Below are positions 1-8,562 of a DNA stretch of 13,057 bases, in pieces. The DNA lies in NCBI GenBank assembly GCA_038240835.1, contig JBBRGJ010000090.1, forward strand, positions 1 to 13,057, given 5' to 3'. The notes beneath the pieces are model-generated. The model did not search any database and had not been told where the DNA came from. It was given only the letters and a program-made list of their open reading frames with translations. The first letter of the stretch is position 1. Every line of letters begins with the position of its first letter. This stretch comes from JBAXTE01 sp038240835. GTDB taxonomy: Bacteria > Bacteroidota > Bacteroidia > Bacteroidales > WCHB1-69. The position numbers and the translations under genes are program-made.

Positions 1-1
1 T

Positions 2-3000
2 GGAACCAATTTTTCCACTTATTCCGAAGTTCCCTATTTTCTGAAATATTCCGAAGTAAACTACTCTTCAAATTATTATTTAGGATTTTTGGACGTGACT
101 GGTGTTGGAGACACGGAATATTCAGCTGGAGAGGGCTGGACCAGTGGCGCATTTAATGTAGGTTGGGATTATACTGAAAATTTACCCACTTCAAATGCAT
201 TTTTGGGTGGTCCTCAAACCCAAATAGAGGTCTGCTCTCAGGGAAGATCTGACGGTGAGCACATGCATCATCTTCAAATCCAATTTCCTGGAATCACCAA
301 AGACACGATTTACAACGGATATCCAAACATTCGTACTTTTGTTCAAATTCCAAATTCACTTTTGGGAGGTTCCACCACGCCCATCAATTTTAAATCGATA
401 GAAGTAGTGAGTGGTCAAACTAACTACCAATCTTTATCCTACATAAAACTCCTTTATCCTCATAATTTAACCTTGGAGAACACTCCCGTTTACAAACTAT
501 TTTTACCCGTTTTTGGCGCACTTCCCAAAGCGGTTTTAAAAGTAAACTCAAACACACTGGCTTCAAACTCTGGCGATAGTGCTTTCTTTTACGATTTGAC
601 CAACAACATTAGAATCTCTCCTACAAAATCGGGGACACAGTTTACTTGCTTGGTGAATAACCTTTCAAATATCAAAGAGTTTTATCTAACTTCGGATCAA
701 AAAACTGGACAAATTTCTCAACTGACTCCAGTAAATGGAACTGGTATTTTTACAAATTTTGGCGCTGAACCATACATCAGCAGCGATTATTTAATCATCA
801 CACACAATTCACTTCGAGCCGAAGCCGAACAATATAAAACCTACCGACAAACTTCTGGATACCCCGTTTTATATACTCCAATGATTGCAGATATCGACGA
901 ACTTTACGAACAATTTTCTTACGGAATTCGCAAGAATCCATTGGCAATTCGCAATTTTGCACGTTTTGCCATTGTCAACTTTCATCAAATTCCAAAAAAT
1001 TTATTTTTAATTGGAAAGTCGTATCGGTCAGCCGAAAACTCCAACACCATGCCCATGTATCGTAAGAATGGTTATTTTTACAACAACACATTGGTGCCAA
1101 CTTTTGGAGTTCCACCTTCGGACAACTCATACACAGCCGGTTTGCTAAACCCGGGAGACTATTCAATGGCAATTCCTACGGGTCGTCTCAGTGCAAAAAT
1201 CCCAGACCACGTTAGCCTGTATCTTAACAAAGTAAGAGAGTATGAGTTGGCGATGCAAACGCCTCAACCGTGGATGAAAAATGTGTTGCATTTTGCTGGC
1301 GGAACTGGGTCCTTGCACACCACTCTGTTGAACTTTTTAAATGATTTTAAAACCACCGTCGAAGATACACTGTTTGGTGGTTACGTGCGTACTTACGAAA
1401 AAACCACCACCGAACCAATCCAAATAAACCAATCCGATTCTTTAAAAGCAATCATCAACAACGGTGTTTCGATGATGACTTTTTTCGGTCACGCGGCTGG
1501 AATTGGTTTTGATATTAGCATCGATAATCCCGAAGAGTACAACAACTCAGGAAAATATCCCATGCTTTTAGGACTCTCTTGTTTTGCCGGCGATTTGTAC
1601 ACCACCGGAGTTGGCAACGACAGAGGAAGCAGCAGCGAACAGTTTGTATTGATTGCCAATAAAGGAACCATTGCATACTTGGCATCGGTAAGTAGCGCCA
1701 AAGACGGCTATTTATACCAATTTTCCAATAAGTTTTACAAAAACTTTGGGCAATTAAATTACGGAAAAAGCATTGGCTACAACATCCAACAAACCGTAAA
1801 TAGTTTTGCATCACAATCGTACATGAAAGAGACTTGTATGGATTTAACCTATCACGGAGATCCAGCCGTTGTGTTAAATTCATTCGAAAAGCCTGATTAT
1901 GTGATACAACCGACAGATATTTCATTTAATCCTGCCATCATCACCACAGAATATGACAGCATCACGGTAAACATTCAACTGCGAAATATTGGCCGAGCCA
2001 TCAACGACAGCATCATCGTAAGGGTAAAACGAACGTTGCCCAACAACAGCATCGAAGATCATTTTATATACACAAAAGCACCTTTCAACACAGACACTAT
2101 TGCTGTGAAAATAGCTGTGAATCGGATAAATGGTGTGGGAACAAACCAACTATTTGTCAACTTGGACAATAACAATGAAGTAGATGAAATTTCGGAAACC
2201 AATAACAGCACCTCACTTTCTTTCACAATTGTTTCCAGTGATATAATTCCTGTATATCCGCCTAAATATGCGGTTATCGACACTAATAAAGTAACATTAA
2301 CAGCCTCCACAGGTTCGCTCTTTTTACCCAACACTTCGTTCACAATAGAAATTGACACCACCGATTTATTTAATTCTCCGCTCAAGCGCTCGACAAACAT
2401 CTCGTCTCAAGGAGGCATTTTGCAATGGGAAGTTCCGTTTATATTGACAGACAGCACGGTGTATTACTGGCATGTATCCAAAACAGGAGACTCCACTTGG
2501 AGAGAAAGCTCTTTTCAATATATTCAAGGAAAGAAAGGATGGGGACAAGCCCACTTTTTCCAATTCAAAAACGACAGCTATCAGCTAGTAAATTACAATA
2601 GACCTCAACGGAAATTTGATTTTATTCAAGAGGTAAAATCGTTGAAAGCACAAACTGGATTTTTTGGTTATGGAATGCCGTGGACCGAAATATGGTATAA
2701 AATCAATGGTTCTATATTAGACCAATGGAGCTGTATTCACAACAATGGCAATGGTTTTAAGATAGTTGTAATCAATCCTATATCTGGAATTCCATGGGAT
2801 AATGTTGATTCCACTAGACGATTTACGGCAGACAACTCTGGATTAATGGGTCAGATAAAATGTAGGGAATACGAAGTTCCGGCTTTCGATTTTTTCACTT
2901 CAGACACTGTGTCTAGAGAAAATTTAGCCACTTTTATCGACTCCATTCCAAATGGACATTATGTGTTGGCGATGAGTTTAAGAAACAATTTTGCTCCCTA

Positions 3001-4576
3001 TTTTAGTGAACACTTAAAATTAGCTTTTGAGTCATTTGGAAGTACAAACATCAGAACATTATCGGGTGCGACCCCGTACTTGATTTTTGGGAAAAAAGGA
3101 ATCAATCTTTCCAATCCTGGAGACACTGTGGTAGAACGAGTTGCAAACAACTCTGCCGAAATAATCAATATTTCCAAAGAGTATCGAACCAGTTGGGACG
3201 AGGGGGCAATCACGTCCGAACTTATTGGTCCTGCAATAAGCTGGGGTTCTGCACATTGGCGTTTAACGAATGTTGAATCAACAGATACCGTTTCTCTGCA
3301 AATTATTGGCGTTACTTCAGTTGGAAATGAATCGGTTGTGGGCTCTTACCAAATATCAACGCCAGATATTTTAAATCTTCAAAATATTGTAGATGTTAAT
3401 CAATATCCCTATTTAAAGCTTAAACTGTTTGCAAAAGATAAAACCAACAATACCCCTGTTCAACTTAAAAGTTGGCATGTAATGTACGAACCAGCGCCCG
3501 AAACAGCTATTGATCCCGCTTCTTATTTTTCATTCTACAATACATCCATTCAAGAAGGAGATTCGTTGCGCTTTGCAATTGCAACCCGAAACATTAGCAA
3601 CATGGGCATGGACAGTCTGTTGGTGACTTATCGAATTATTAGAAACAATATACCTGTTTGGACTAAAACAAAACGACTCAGACGCCACCCTGCGGGAGAT
3701 ATCTTAATTGATTCAACCTCTGCGCCTACGCTTGGACTGCAAGGAATGAATACCTTTCAAGTAGAATTTAACCCAAATCTTGATCAACCAGAGCAAACCC
3801 ATTTCAACAACATTGCAGAGGTTAATTTTAACGTTTCTGGGGATAAGATAAATCCAATGTTGGATGTCACTTTTGATGGAGTTCGAATAATGAACGGAGA
3901 TTTAGTCTCGGCCAAACCCACCATTCAAATCACCCTTAAAGATGAGAATAAGTTTTTACTACTAAACTCATTATCAGACACAACCCAATTTAGAATTCGA
4001 GTAAAAACTCCAAAAGACACCGACTTTGTTCTTGTGCCATTTTACGATAATGGCGTAGAATTGCTGCAGTTTATTCCGGCAACGGCCAACAATAAATGCC
4101 ACATCATTTACAGAGCAAACCTTCCTTCGGATGGAATATACCAACTGGAAGTGGAGGCAATGGATAAATCAAATAACCTTTCGGCGATAAACAAATACAC
4201 CATCTCCTTTGAAGTGATGAACAAATCGACCATCACCGATGTGATGAATTGGCCAAATCCATTTTCCACCGCCACACATTTTGTTTTTACACTAACAGGA
4301 TCTGAACTGCCCACTTTTTTCAAAATTCAGATTATGACCATCACCGGTAAGCTGGTGAGAGAGATTGACTTAAACGAATTGGGCGCCATTCACATTGGAA
4401 GAAATATCACCGATTATGCATGGGATGGGAAAGATCAATTTGGAGATCAATTGGCAAATGGGATCTATCTTTACCGAATAGCAACCAATATAAAAGGTGA
4501 AAATATTGAGAAAAAAGAGTCAGGTGCATCAAAATACTTTACCAAAGAGTTTGGCAAAATGTGTTTGATTCGATAA
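2..4576 (+). CDS. porU2: C25 (gingipain-family) peptidase, PorU2-like type IX secretion sortase, 5' partial
   Basis: The reading frame is open from base 2, so the start lies left of the window. The TTG at 89 falls inside a conserved-looking stretch (GFLDVTGVGD) and is not a real start. 1524 residues are visible. Residues about 263-630 form a Peptidase_C25 domain: the block VPTFGVPPSDN, then PTGRLSAK, the catalytic His in FFGHAA (codon 1490-1492), the catalytic Cys in GLSCFAGD (codon 1580-1582) and a closing HGDPA. A CARDB-like Ig domain follows at about 630-745 (ending DEISETNNS), then a long beta-rich region, and a FlgD/T9SS-sorting-like C-terminal domain from about 1411 (NWPNPFS ... WDGKDQFGDQLANGIYLYRI). 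PorU proteins are cell-surface cysteine proteases that cleave C-terminal sorting domains of type IX secreted proteins. Domain order and length suggest the long PorU2-like group; a secreted gingipain-like protease is the alternative. No signal peptide can be judged. Confidence 0.85.
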   Translation, partial: GTNFSTYSEVPYFLKYSEVNYSSNYYLGFLDVTGVGDTEYSAGEGWTSGAFNVGWDYTENLPTSNAFLGGPQTQIEVCSQGRSDGEHMHHLQIQFPGITKDTIYNGYPNIRTFVQIPNSLLGGSTTPINFKSIEVVSGQTNYQSLSYIKLLYPHNLTLENTPVYKLFLPVFGALPKAVLKVNSNTLASNSGDSAFFYDLTNNIRISPTKSGTQFTCLVNNLSNIKEFYLTSDQKTGQISQLTPVNGTGIFTNFGAEPYISSDYLIITHNSLRAEAEQYKTYRQTSGYPVLYTPMIADIDELYEQFSYGIRKNPLAIRNFARFAIVNFHQIPKNLFLIGKSYRSAENSNTMPMYRKNGYFYNNTLVPTFGVPPSDNSYTAGLLNPGDYSMAIPTGRLSAKIPDHVSLYLNKVREYELAMQTPQPWMKNVLHFAGGTGSLHTTLLNFLNDFKTTVEDTLFGGYVRTYEKTTTEPIQINQSDSLKAIINNGVSMMTFFGHAAGIGFDISIDNPEEYNNSGKYPMLLGLSCFAGDLYTTGVGNDRGSSSEQFVLIANKGTIAYLASVSSAKDGYLYQFSNKFYKNFGQLNYGKSIGYNIQQTVNSFASQSYMKETCMDLTYHGDPAVVLNSFEKPDYVIQPTDISFNPAIITTEYDSITVNIQLRNIGRAINDSIIVRVKRTLPNNSIEDHFIYTKAPFNTDTIAVKIAVNRINGVGTNQLFVNLDNNNEVDEISETNNSTSLSFTIVSSDIIPVYPPKYAVIDTNKVTLTASTGSLFLPNTSFTIEIDTTDLFNSPLKRSTNISSQGGILQWEVPFILTDSTVYYWHVSKTGDSTWRESSFQYIQGKKGWGQAHFFQFKNDSYQLVNYNRPQRKFDFIQEVKSLKAQTGFFGYGMPWTEIWYKINGSILDQWSCIHNNGNGFKIVVINPISGIPWDNVDSTRRFTADNSGLMGQIKCREYEVPAFDFFTSDTVSRENLATFIDSIPNGHYVLAMSLRNNFAPYFSEHLKLAFESFGSTNIRTLSGATPYLIFGKKGINLSNPGDTVVERVANNSAEIINISKEYRTSWDEGAITSELIGPAISWGSAHWRLTNVESTDTVSLQIIGVTSVGNESVVGSYQISTPDILNLQNIVDVNQYPYLKLKLFAKDKTNNTPVQLKSWHVMYEPAPETAIDPASYFSFYNTSIQEGDSLRFAIATRNISNMGMDSLLVTYRIIRNNIPVWTKTKRLRRHPAGDILIDSTSAPTLGLQGMNTFQVEFNPNLDQPEQTHFNNIAEVNFNVSGDKINPMLDVTFDGVRIMNGDLVSAKPTIQITLKDENKFLLLNSLSDTTQFRIRVKTPKDTDFVLVPFYDNGVELLQFIPATANNKCHIIYRANLPSDGIYQLEVEAMDKSNNLSAINKYTISFEVMNKSTITDVMNWPNPFSTATHFVFTLTGSELPTFFKIQIMTITGKLVREIDLNELGAIHIGRNITDYAWDGKDQFGDQLANGIYLYRIATNIKGENIEKKESGASKYFTKEFGKMCLIR

Positions 4577-4602
4577 AATGATATTAACTTAAATCTATTA
4601 AA

Positions 4603-5439
4603 ATGAAGTTATCAAATAGGACTTTTACAAAAGACGAAATTAGCACGAAATTGCAGTCAATTTACAGCAAATCATTTGCTTCGATGAATTTTAAAGAGGC
4701 ATACAGCTTAGCTTTAAATGTAATCGATTTAACTACTCTAGAAGGAAGTGACACTCACCAAAGAGTAAAAGATTTATGTGAAAAAGCACAGTTTTCCAAA
4801 CTTGGCAACCACATTCCAAACACAGCTGCCGTTTGTGTTTATCCTGTGTTTGTTGCCACTGCCAAAAAAGCGTTAGAGGGAACAAATATTAGAGTTGCAG
4901 CCGTTGCAGGTGCTTTTCCTTCGGGACAGTCTCCGATTGAAATAAAAGTAGCCGAAGTAAAATATGCCGTAGCTCAGGGAGCCGATGACATCGATATGGT
5001 AATTTCTCGTGGGACTTTTTTGGAGGGTGATTATCAAACAGTTTTTGACGAAATAGTTGCCATTAAAGCGGTTTGTGGAAAAGCACATCTAAAAGTAATC
5101 TTAGAAACGGGCGAACTCGAAACTCCTGAAAATATTTATAGAGCAAGTGAAATAGCCATTCAAGCAGGTGCTGATTTTATCAAAACCTCAACGGGAAAAA
5201 TCCCAGTGAACGCCACTCCCGAAGCAATGTTGGTCATGCTTGAAGCCATTAAAGATCATTATGATGCAACCGGGAAAATGGTGGGCATTAAACCAGCAGG
5301 TGGAATTGCATCGGCCGAAGAGTCGCTAAACTACCTAAAACTTGTCGAAAACATTTTGGGCGAAAAGTGGATGAACAACGAATGGTTGAGATTTGGAGCA
5401 AGTAAATTGGCTGACAAAATATTGGAAAAACTTAAATAG
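4603..5439 (+). CDS. deoC: Deoxyribose-phosphate aldolase (DeoC/DERA)
   Basis: This cytoplasmic class I (Schiff-base) aldolase cleaves 2-deoxyribose-5-phosphate to glyceraldehyde-3-phosphate and acetaldehyde in deoxynucleoside salvage. The 278-residue product aligns by eye along its length with the E. coli enzyme (259 residues). It has the Schiff-base Lys194 in ADFIKTSTGK, the second active-site Lys230 in GIKPAGG, the active-site Asp131 in DDIDMV, the block VILETGEL, and RFGASKLAD near the end. The N-terminal extension of about 20 residues is ordinary. The ATG at 4603 is preceded by an A-rich stretch and no Shine-Dalgarno sequence. Only 26 bases separate it from the upstream PorU2-like gene and no TAnnTTTG box is visible there, so it may be co-transcribed, although the two functions are unrelated. 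No other nucleoside-salvage gene is in view. Confidence 0.96.
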   Translation: MKLSNRTFTKDEISTKLQSIYSKSFASMNFKEAYSLALNVIDLTTLEGSDTHQRVKDLCEKAQFSKLGNHIPNTAAVCVYPVFVATAKKALEGTNIRVAAVAGAFPSGQSPIEIKVAEVKYAVAQGADDIDMVISRGTFLEGDYQTVFDEIVAIKAVCGKAHLKVILETGELETPENIYRASEIAIQAGADFIKTSTGKIPVNATPEAMLVMLEAIKDHYDATGKMVGIKPAGGIASAEESLNYLKLVENILGEKWMNNEWLRFGASKLADKILEKLK

Positions 5440-5479
5440 TGTTCTGCTGAATAGTGTTTGCCAGAACCAAGTTTACGAG

Positions 5480-5572
5480 CTCAGCGCGTTGCAGTGCGAT
5501 GCGTTGAACCTGCCTGCCACGACTTGGCGTGGTCGAAACGAGCCAGTCGAAACGAGCCTGCCGAAACGAAGC
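5480..5572. repeat. GC-rich dispersed repeat, copy A, with three tandem 14-base units
   Basis: The block contains TGCGATGCGTTGAACCTG (from 5495). It is followed by three tandem units, GTCGAAACGAGCCA (5532-5545), GTCGAAACGAGCCT (5546-5559) and a degenerate GCCGAAACGAAGC (5560-5572). The same two components occur in the same order and orientation at 11943-11980. Copy A carries about 19 additional bases between them, including a small hairpin CCACG/CGTGG (5517-5521 with 5528-5532). The block is clearly richer in GC than the surrounding DNA. The presence of two copies in 13 kb suggests a dispersed family. Its function is unknown. Confidence 0.8.
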
Positions 5573-5588
5573 TAAAACTCTGTGTTTG

Positions 5589-5612
5589 ACCCCGATTCAA
5601 AGAATCGAGGGT
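5589..5612 (+). terminator. Hairpin, possible deoC terminator
   Basis: ACCCCGATTC, a loop of AAA, then GAATCG, one bulged A and GGGT form a stem of about ten pairs some 150 bases after the deoC stop. Only a short T run follows, so it is a weak terminator candidate. It could also be another repeat fragment. Confidence 0.35.
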
Positions 5613-5623
5613 TTGCAATAAGA

Positions 5624-5654
5624 AAATGTCAAATTTGAGGTTTATCTGACATTT
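5624..5654. repeat. Inverted repeat with 8-base arms
   Basis: AAATGTCA at 5624-5631 is matched exactly by TGACATTT at 5647-5654, with a 15-base loop. It lies in the convergent gap, so it may be a weak terminator hairpin or a protein-binding site. No T run follows it. Confidence 0.45.
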
Positions 5655-5820
5655 GGTAACCTATCGAAGTATGGGAAGTGAAAAATATTTAGAAAAAAAA
5701 ACTTCAAAAAATCCTTCCCTTCGATGCCTCAGGATGACTCGAGAAACAGAAAAGTCAGAAGTAATGTTCTAATTCTGTCATTTGCAGACTAGAGAAAAAT
5801 TCGAAACTCTTTTCAATTCA

Positions 5821-8055
5821 TCAAATACCCACTCGATATTGGGTGCAAGTTGTGGGTGCAAGGTGGTCGTGAAGTGCTTTTTCTGAATCACCATTCAATA
5901 GGTCTTCGAATAGATTGATTAGGTTTAATTTCTCTTCGGTGGTTTTTTTCACAAGGACGCTGTCGGTCAAATCGATTAAAAAATTAGAGAAAAAATTAGG
6001 TAAATCAGTTACAATCTCTGTATTTAAATAGTTTTGTTCGTGATACATTGTGTGATAGCAACCTATTTGTTTTTCTAAAATTAATCGATTTCCTTTAAAA
6101 TTGGTCATAAACGTTGATTTCTGACATTGTGGAAGACAACCATCATCCATTACCGTTTTTTCACATCCCACTACCTGATGAAACAAGCATTGTCGGCTGG
6201 TCATCAACTCTATGCGATGATAAAGGCTGTATAAAAGTTCAAAATTTTCTGGTTTTTTAATTGCTTTTATCTGTGATTTTTTGATTTCGTTGGAAATAAA
6301 TGCTCCAACACAATTAAATTTTTCTTTTAAAACCGCCAAACTAAATGAGTTAACTAGGTTGAAATTTGGACCAGCGATCCACTCGGATTTACATTTATAT
6401 GCTTCAAAAGCAATCCCAACATTATCAGTCACGATACGATTAGCTTTAATTTGATGTAACAAAGCTACCGCATCGGCATAGTCCTTTCCTATCAACACCG
6501 ATGGGAACCAAGGAATAAGTTCATGATGTTCTTCAAAGAGTTGACGGTACTTGTTTGCGCTCTTTCCCAGACTGTTAGGTAATTTAAAATAGACCGAAGC
6601 GGAGGTGTTTGCACAAAGAGAAACGTCGTCAATGGACAAAATCAAGACCGAAAGAGTGGCTTTTTTATCGTTTGAGATTACCTTTTTGAGTGCTGGAATT
6701 GAAACAGGCTCAATCAGTTCTCGAGAACCATTGAGTACAAAGAGCAACTGTTTTTTAATCATTGTAAGCTCTTTGAATGGGATGAACAAGTTAGGTTGCA
6801 ACTGATTCAAATCAAGTTTATTTATAAAAAACTCTGTATCATTTACCGATTTGAATCGCTCAAAGATGGTTTTTTCGTCTAATGTTTGTGAGGTAGTAGC
6901 TTCTTCTAATAGAGTATCCGAAGAAATTGCAAACACTTCGTCAGGGGTATTGACCAACACCACCAACGGTTCACCAGTTTTACCAGACACATGAATGGAC
7001 AAAGGCGCTTTTGAAATGTTATAGTCAATAAGCACCTGTTCTACGTTGGCAATTATCTCTGTCCGTTCATCATACACATCGCCTTTTGCCTTTTCTAGGC
7101 TGTTTTCACAACCATTTTGAGTTGAAAGATAGATGGCTGAGTGGTCACGAGGATTATCAATAAACAAGTTTTTCGAAATATTTCCTTTTAAAAAATCATT
7201 GGAAAAATCACGATTAAATACCGAATAGAGCGCTTTATTATCCGTAAGAATGGTGTTTGTATTGTAAAAATGTTGCAATTGTTTGCGCCAAGCATCTACC
7301 ACCGTGTAAACGTAGTGAAACTTTTTGATTCGTCCTTCAATCTTGAGCGAATCCACACCTGCATCCACTAATTCCACCAAATCAAAAAAGGCAGAATTAT
7401 CTTTAAGGTTTAGCGGAAAATCGCTCCCCACGGGAGTCGTTAAATATTGATCTCTGCAGGGCTGACTACATCTTCCTCTGTTGCCAGAATTGCCGCCAAA
7501 GACAGAACTAAAGTAGCAAAGACCTGAAAAAGAGAGACAATTAGAACCATGCACAAACACCTCCACACCCATATCATGAGCGTGCGCGACGGCCGACAAA
7601 TCTTTAATTTCAGCAAGACTTAATTCTCTTGAGAGATTTACCCGTTCGACCGATAGTTGTTTCAAAAATTCAATTTGACCTTTGTTGTGCGTGGTCATTT
7701 GAGTAGAAGCGTGAATTTTTAGACTTTTAAAATAAGTGGAAACCAAAGACAACATTCCCAAGTCTTGAAGAATGATTCCATCTACACTTGTGTTTACCAA
7801 CTTGTTTAAAACACTGATAAAAGCAGGTATTTCACTGTCAACAATTACGATGTTAAGAGTAATAAACACCTGACATTGGTGACTATGGGCAAGTCGCAAA
7901 ATTCCTTGTAGGTCATCAAAATTGATATTTGTAGCTCTATTTCGAGCGTTAAACTTATCCAACCCACAATATACTGCATCAGCACCAGCCGCAATGGCTG
8001 CTTTTATGGAGTCAATATCCCCACCCGGTGCCAATAATTCAATCTTTTTATTCAT
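5821..8055 (-). CDS. U32 family protein, RlhA-like (23S rRNA hydroxylation / putative peptidase U32)
   Basis: The 744-residue cytoplasmic protein starts with the U32 signature ELLAPGGDIDSIKAAIAAGADAVYCG. It carries the family core VEVFVHGSNC ... SGLC ... NRGRC-SQPC. Cys173, Cys180, Cys196 and Cys200 have the spacing C-x6-C-x15-C-x3-C, which is that of the [4Fe-4S] cluster in E. coli RlhA. LKIEGRIK (about residues 237-244) is also typical. U32 proteins of this group hydroxylate 23S rRNA (C2501 in E. coli) using prephenate; older annotations call them collagenase-like peptidases. The C-terminal half carries a second cluster, Cys623, Cys631, Cys640 and Cys644. An in-frame TGA lies directly before the ATG, so the start is fixed. 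The gene is a single unit, convergent with deoC and divergent from the amino-sugar genes. U32 membership is firm; the rRNA substrate is inferred. Confidence 0.93.
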   Translation of the reverse strand: MNKKIELLAPGGDIDSIKAAIAAGADAVYCGLDKFNARNRATNINFDDLQGILRLAHSHQCQVFITLNIVIVDSEIPAFISVLNKLVNTSVDGIILQDLGMLSLVSTYFKSLKIHASTQMTTHNKGQIEFLKQLSVERVNLSRELSLAEIKDLSAVAHAHDMGVEVFVHGSNCLSFSGLCYFSSVFGGNSGNRGRCSQPCRDQYLTTPVGSDFPLNLKDNSAFFDLVELVDAGVDSLKIEGRIKKFHYVYTVVDAWRKQLQHFYNTNTILTDNKALYSVFNRDFSNDFLKGNISKNLFIDNPRDHSAIYLSTQNGCENSLEKAKGDVYDERTEIIANVEQVLIDYNISKAPLSIHVSGKTGEPLVVLVNTPDEVFAISSDTLLEEATTSQTLDEKTIFERFKSVNDTEFFINKLDLNQLQPNLFIPFKELTMIKKQLLFVLNGSRELIEPVSIPALKKVISNDKKATLSVLILSIDDVSLCANTSASVYFKLPNSLGKSANKYRQLFEEHHELIPWFPSVLIGKDYADAVALLHQIKANRIVTDNVGIAFEAYKCKSEWIAGPNFNLVNSFSLAVLKEKFNCVGAFISNEIKKSQIKAIKKPENFELLYSLYHRIELMTSRQCLFHQVVGCEKTVMDDGCLPQCQKSTFMTNFKGNRLILEKQIGCYHTMYHEQNYLNTEIVTDLPNFFSNFLIDLTDSVLVKKTTEEKLNLINLFEDLLNGDSEKALHDHLAPTTCTQYRVGI

Positions 8056-8062
8056 TCAACCG

Positions 8063-8070
8063 CAAAGTTA
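8063..8070 (-). promoter_or_regulatory. Possible -7 box of the U32 gene
   Basis: Read on the minus strand this is TAACTTTG, a match to the Bacteroidota -7 consensus TAnnTTTG. Transcription would begin about 4-6 bases further on, only a few bases before the ATG, giving an almost leaderless mRNA. No convincing TTTG -33 element lies at the usual spacing. Confidence 0.4.
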
Positions 8071-8206
8071 TACCAATATTTTTTATAATCTGTTATTGTG
8101 ATTTTCAAAATGTTGGATTAAAAAAACTTGGGAAACCTTTGACAAATAATCATTAATGAATTCTTTATTGCTTTTTTGATATAAAAATAGACTCAGTATT
8201 GTTTTT

Positions 8207-8285
8207 CTTTGTGGCTTTTGTGGCTTCTTTGTGGCCCTTTGTGTAATAGCAAAAAGTTTAAACTATGTCACAAAGTATCACAAAG
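8207..8285. repeat. TTTGTGG direct repeats with matching CACAAAG inverted copies
   Basis: CTTTGTGGC, CTTTTGTGGC, TTTGTGGC and CTTTGTG follow one another between 8207 and 8243. Two CACAAAG copies (8269-8275 and 8279-8285) face them. CTTTGTG at 8237-8243 and CACAAAG at 8269-8275 can close a hairpin whose loop contains the perfect palindrome AGTTTAAACT (8255-8264). The function is unknown. It resembles the CTTTGTGG-type intergenic repeats I recall from Bacteroidota genomes. Confidence 0.65.
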
Positions 8286-8533
8286 TTGTTCCACTATATT
8301 GAAACTTTTACGCAAACTACAAAAACCCAGGATAAATCAGAATTGATCTGACAATAAAAATCCCAAACAGAAATAGAGGAAGTATCTTCATTAATAATGA
8401 CAAAAAAAACATCATTTAATCGTTCCGCTTATTTACAAAAAACCATTTTCATAAAAATTCGATTATATGGCAAGCAATATCTTTTAAAATCAACGTTTTA
8501 GGATTTTTTAATACAATCAACCATCATTTATAC

Positions 8534-8545
8534 TGTTTATAAACA
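8534..8545. promoter_or_regulatory. Perfect 12-base palindrome, candidate operator of the nag-like operon
   Basis: TGTTTATAAACA reads the same on both strands. It lies 9 bases before the -7 box, centred about 27 bases before the predicted transcription start, where it overlaps the -33 region. A dimeric repressor bound here would block RNA polymerase. No cognate regulator is in the window that obviously fits this sequence. Confidence 0.4.
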
Positions 8546-8554
8546 AACATGCTA

Positions 8555-8562
8555 TATCTTTG
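8555..8562 (+). promoter_or_regulatory. -7 box of the nagB-like/ROK operon
   Basis: TATCTTTG matches the Bacteroidota TAnnTTTG consensus exactly. Transcription would start near 8567, leaving a 5' leader of about 44 bases before the ATG at 8611. The -33 element is not recognisable as TTTG; the palindrome occupies that position. Confidence 0.55.

Larger units (their letters stand above)
5440..5820. other. Convergent intergenic region between deoC and the U32 gene
   Basis: This 381-base gap lies between two genes that end towards each other. No believable gene is present. It holds a GC-rich repeat block (about 5480-5572), a terminator-like hairpin (5589-5612), a spaced inverted repeat (5624-5654), and at 5717-5737 the motif CCCTTCGATGCCTCAGGATG, which resembles a motif I remember from Bacteroidota intergenic regions (memory only). 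The remainder is AT-rich and shows nothing further. Confidence 0.7.

Noticed and set aside
5532..5572. Short CRISPR array
   Set aside because: The 14-base units are directly adjacent without spacers, and no cas genes are present.
5393..5575. Open frame of 60 codons on + overlapping the end of deoC
   Set aside because: It is out of frame with deoC and its C-terminal half is the translated GC-rich repeat. There is no independent evidence for a gene.
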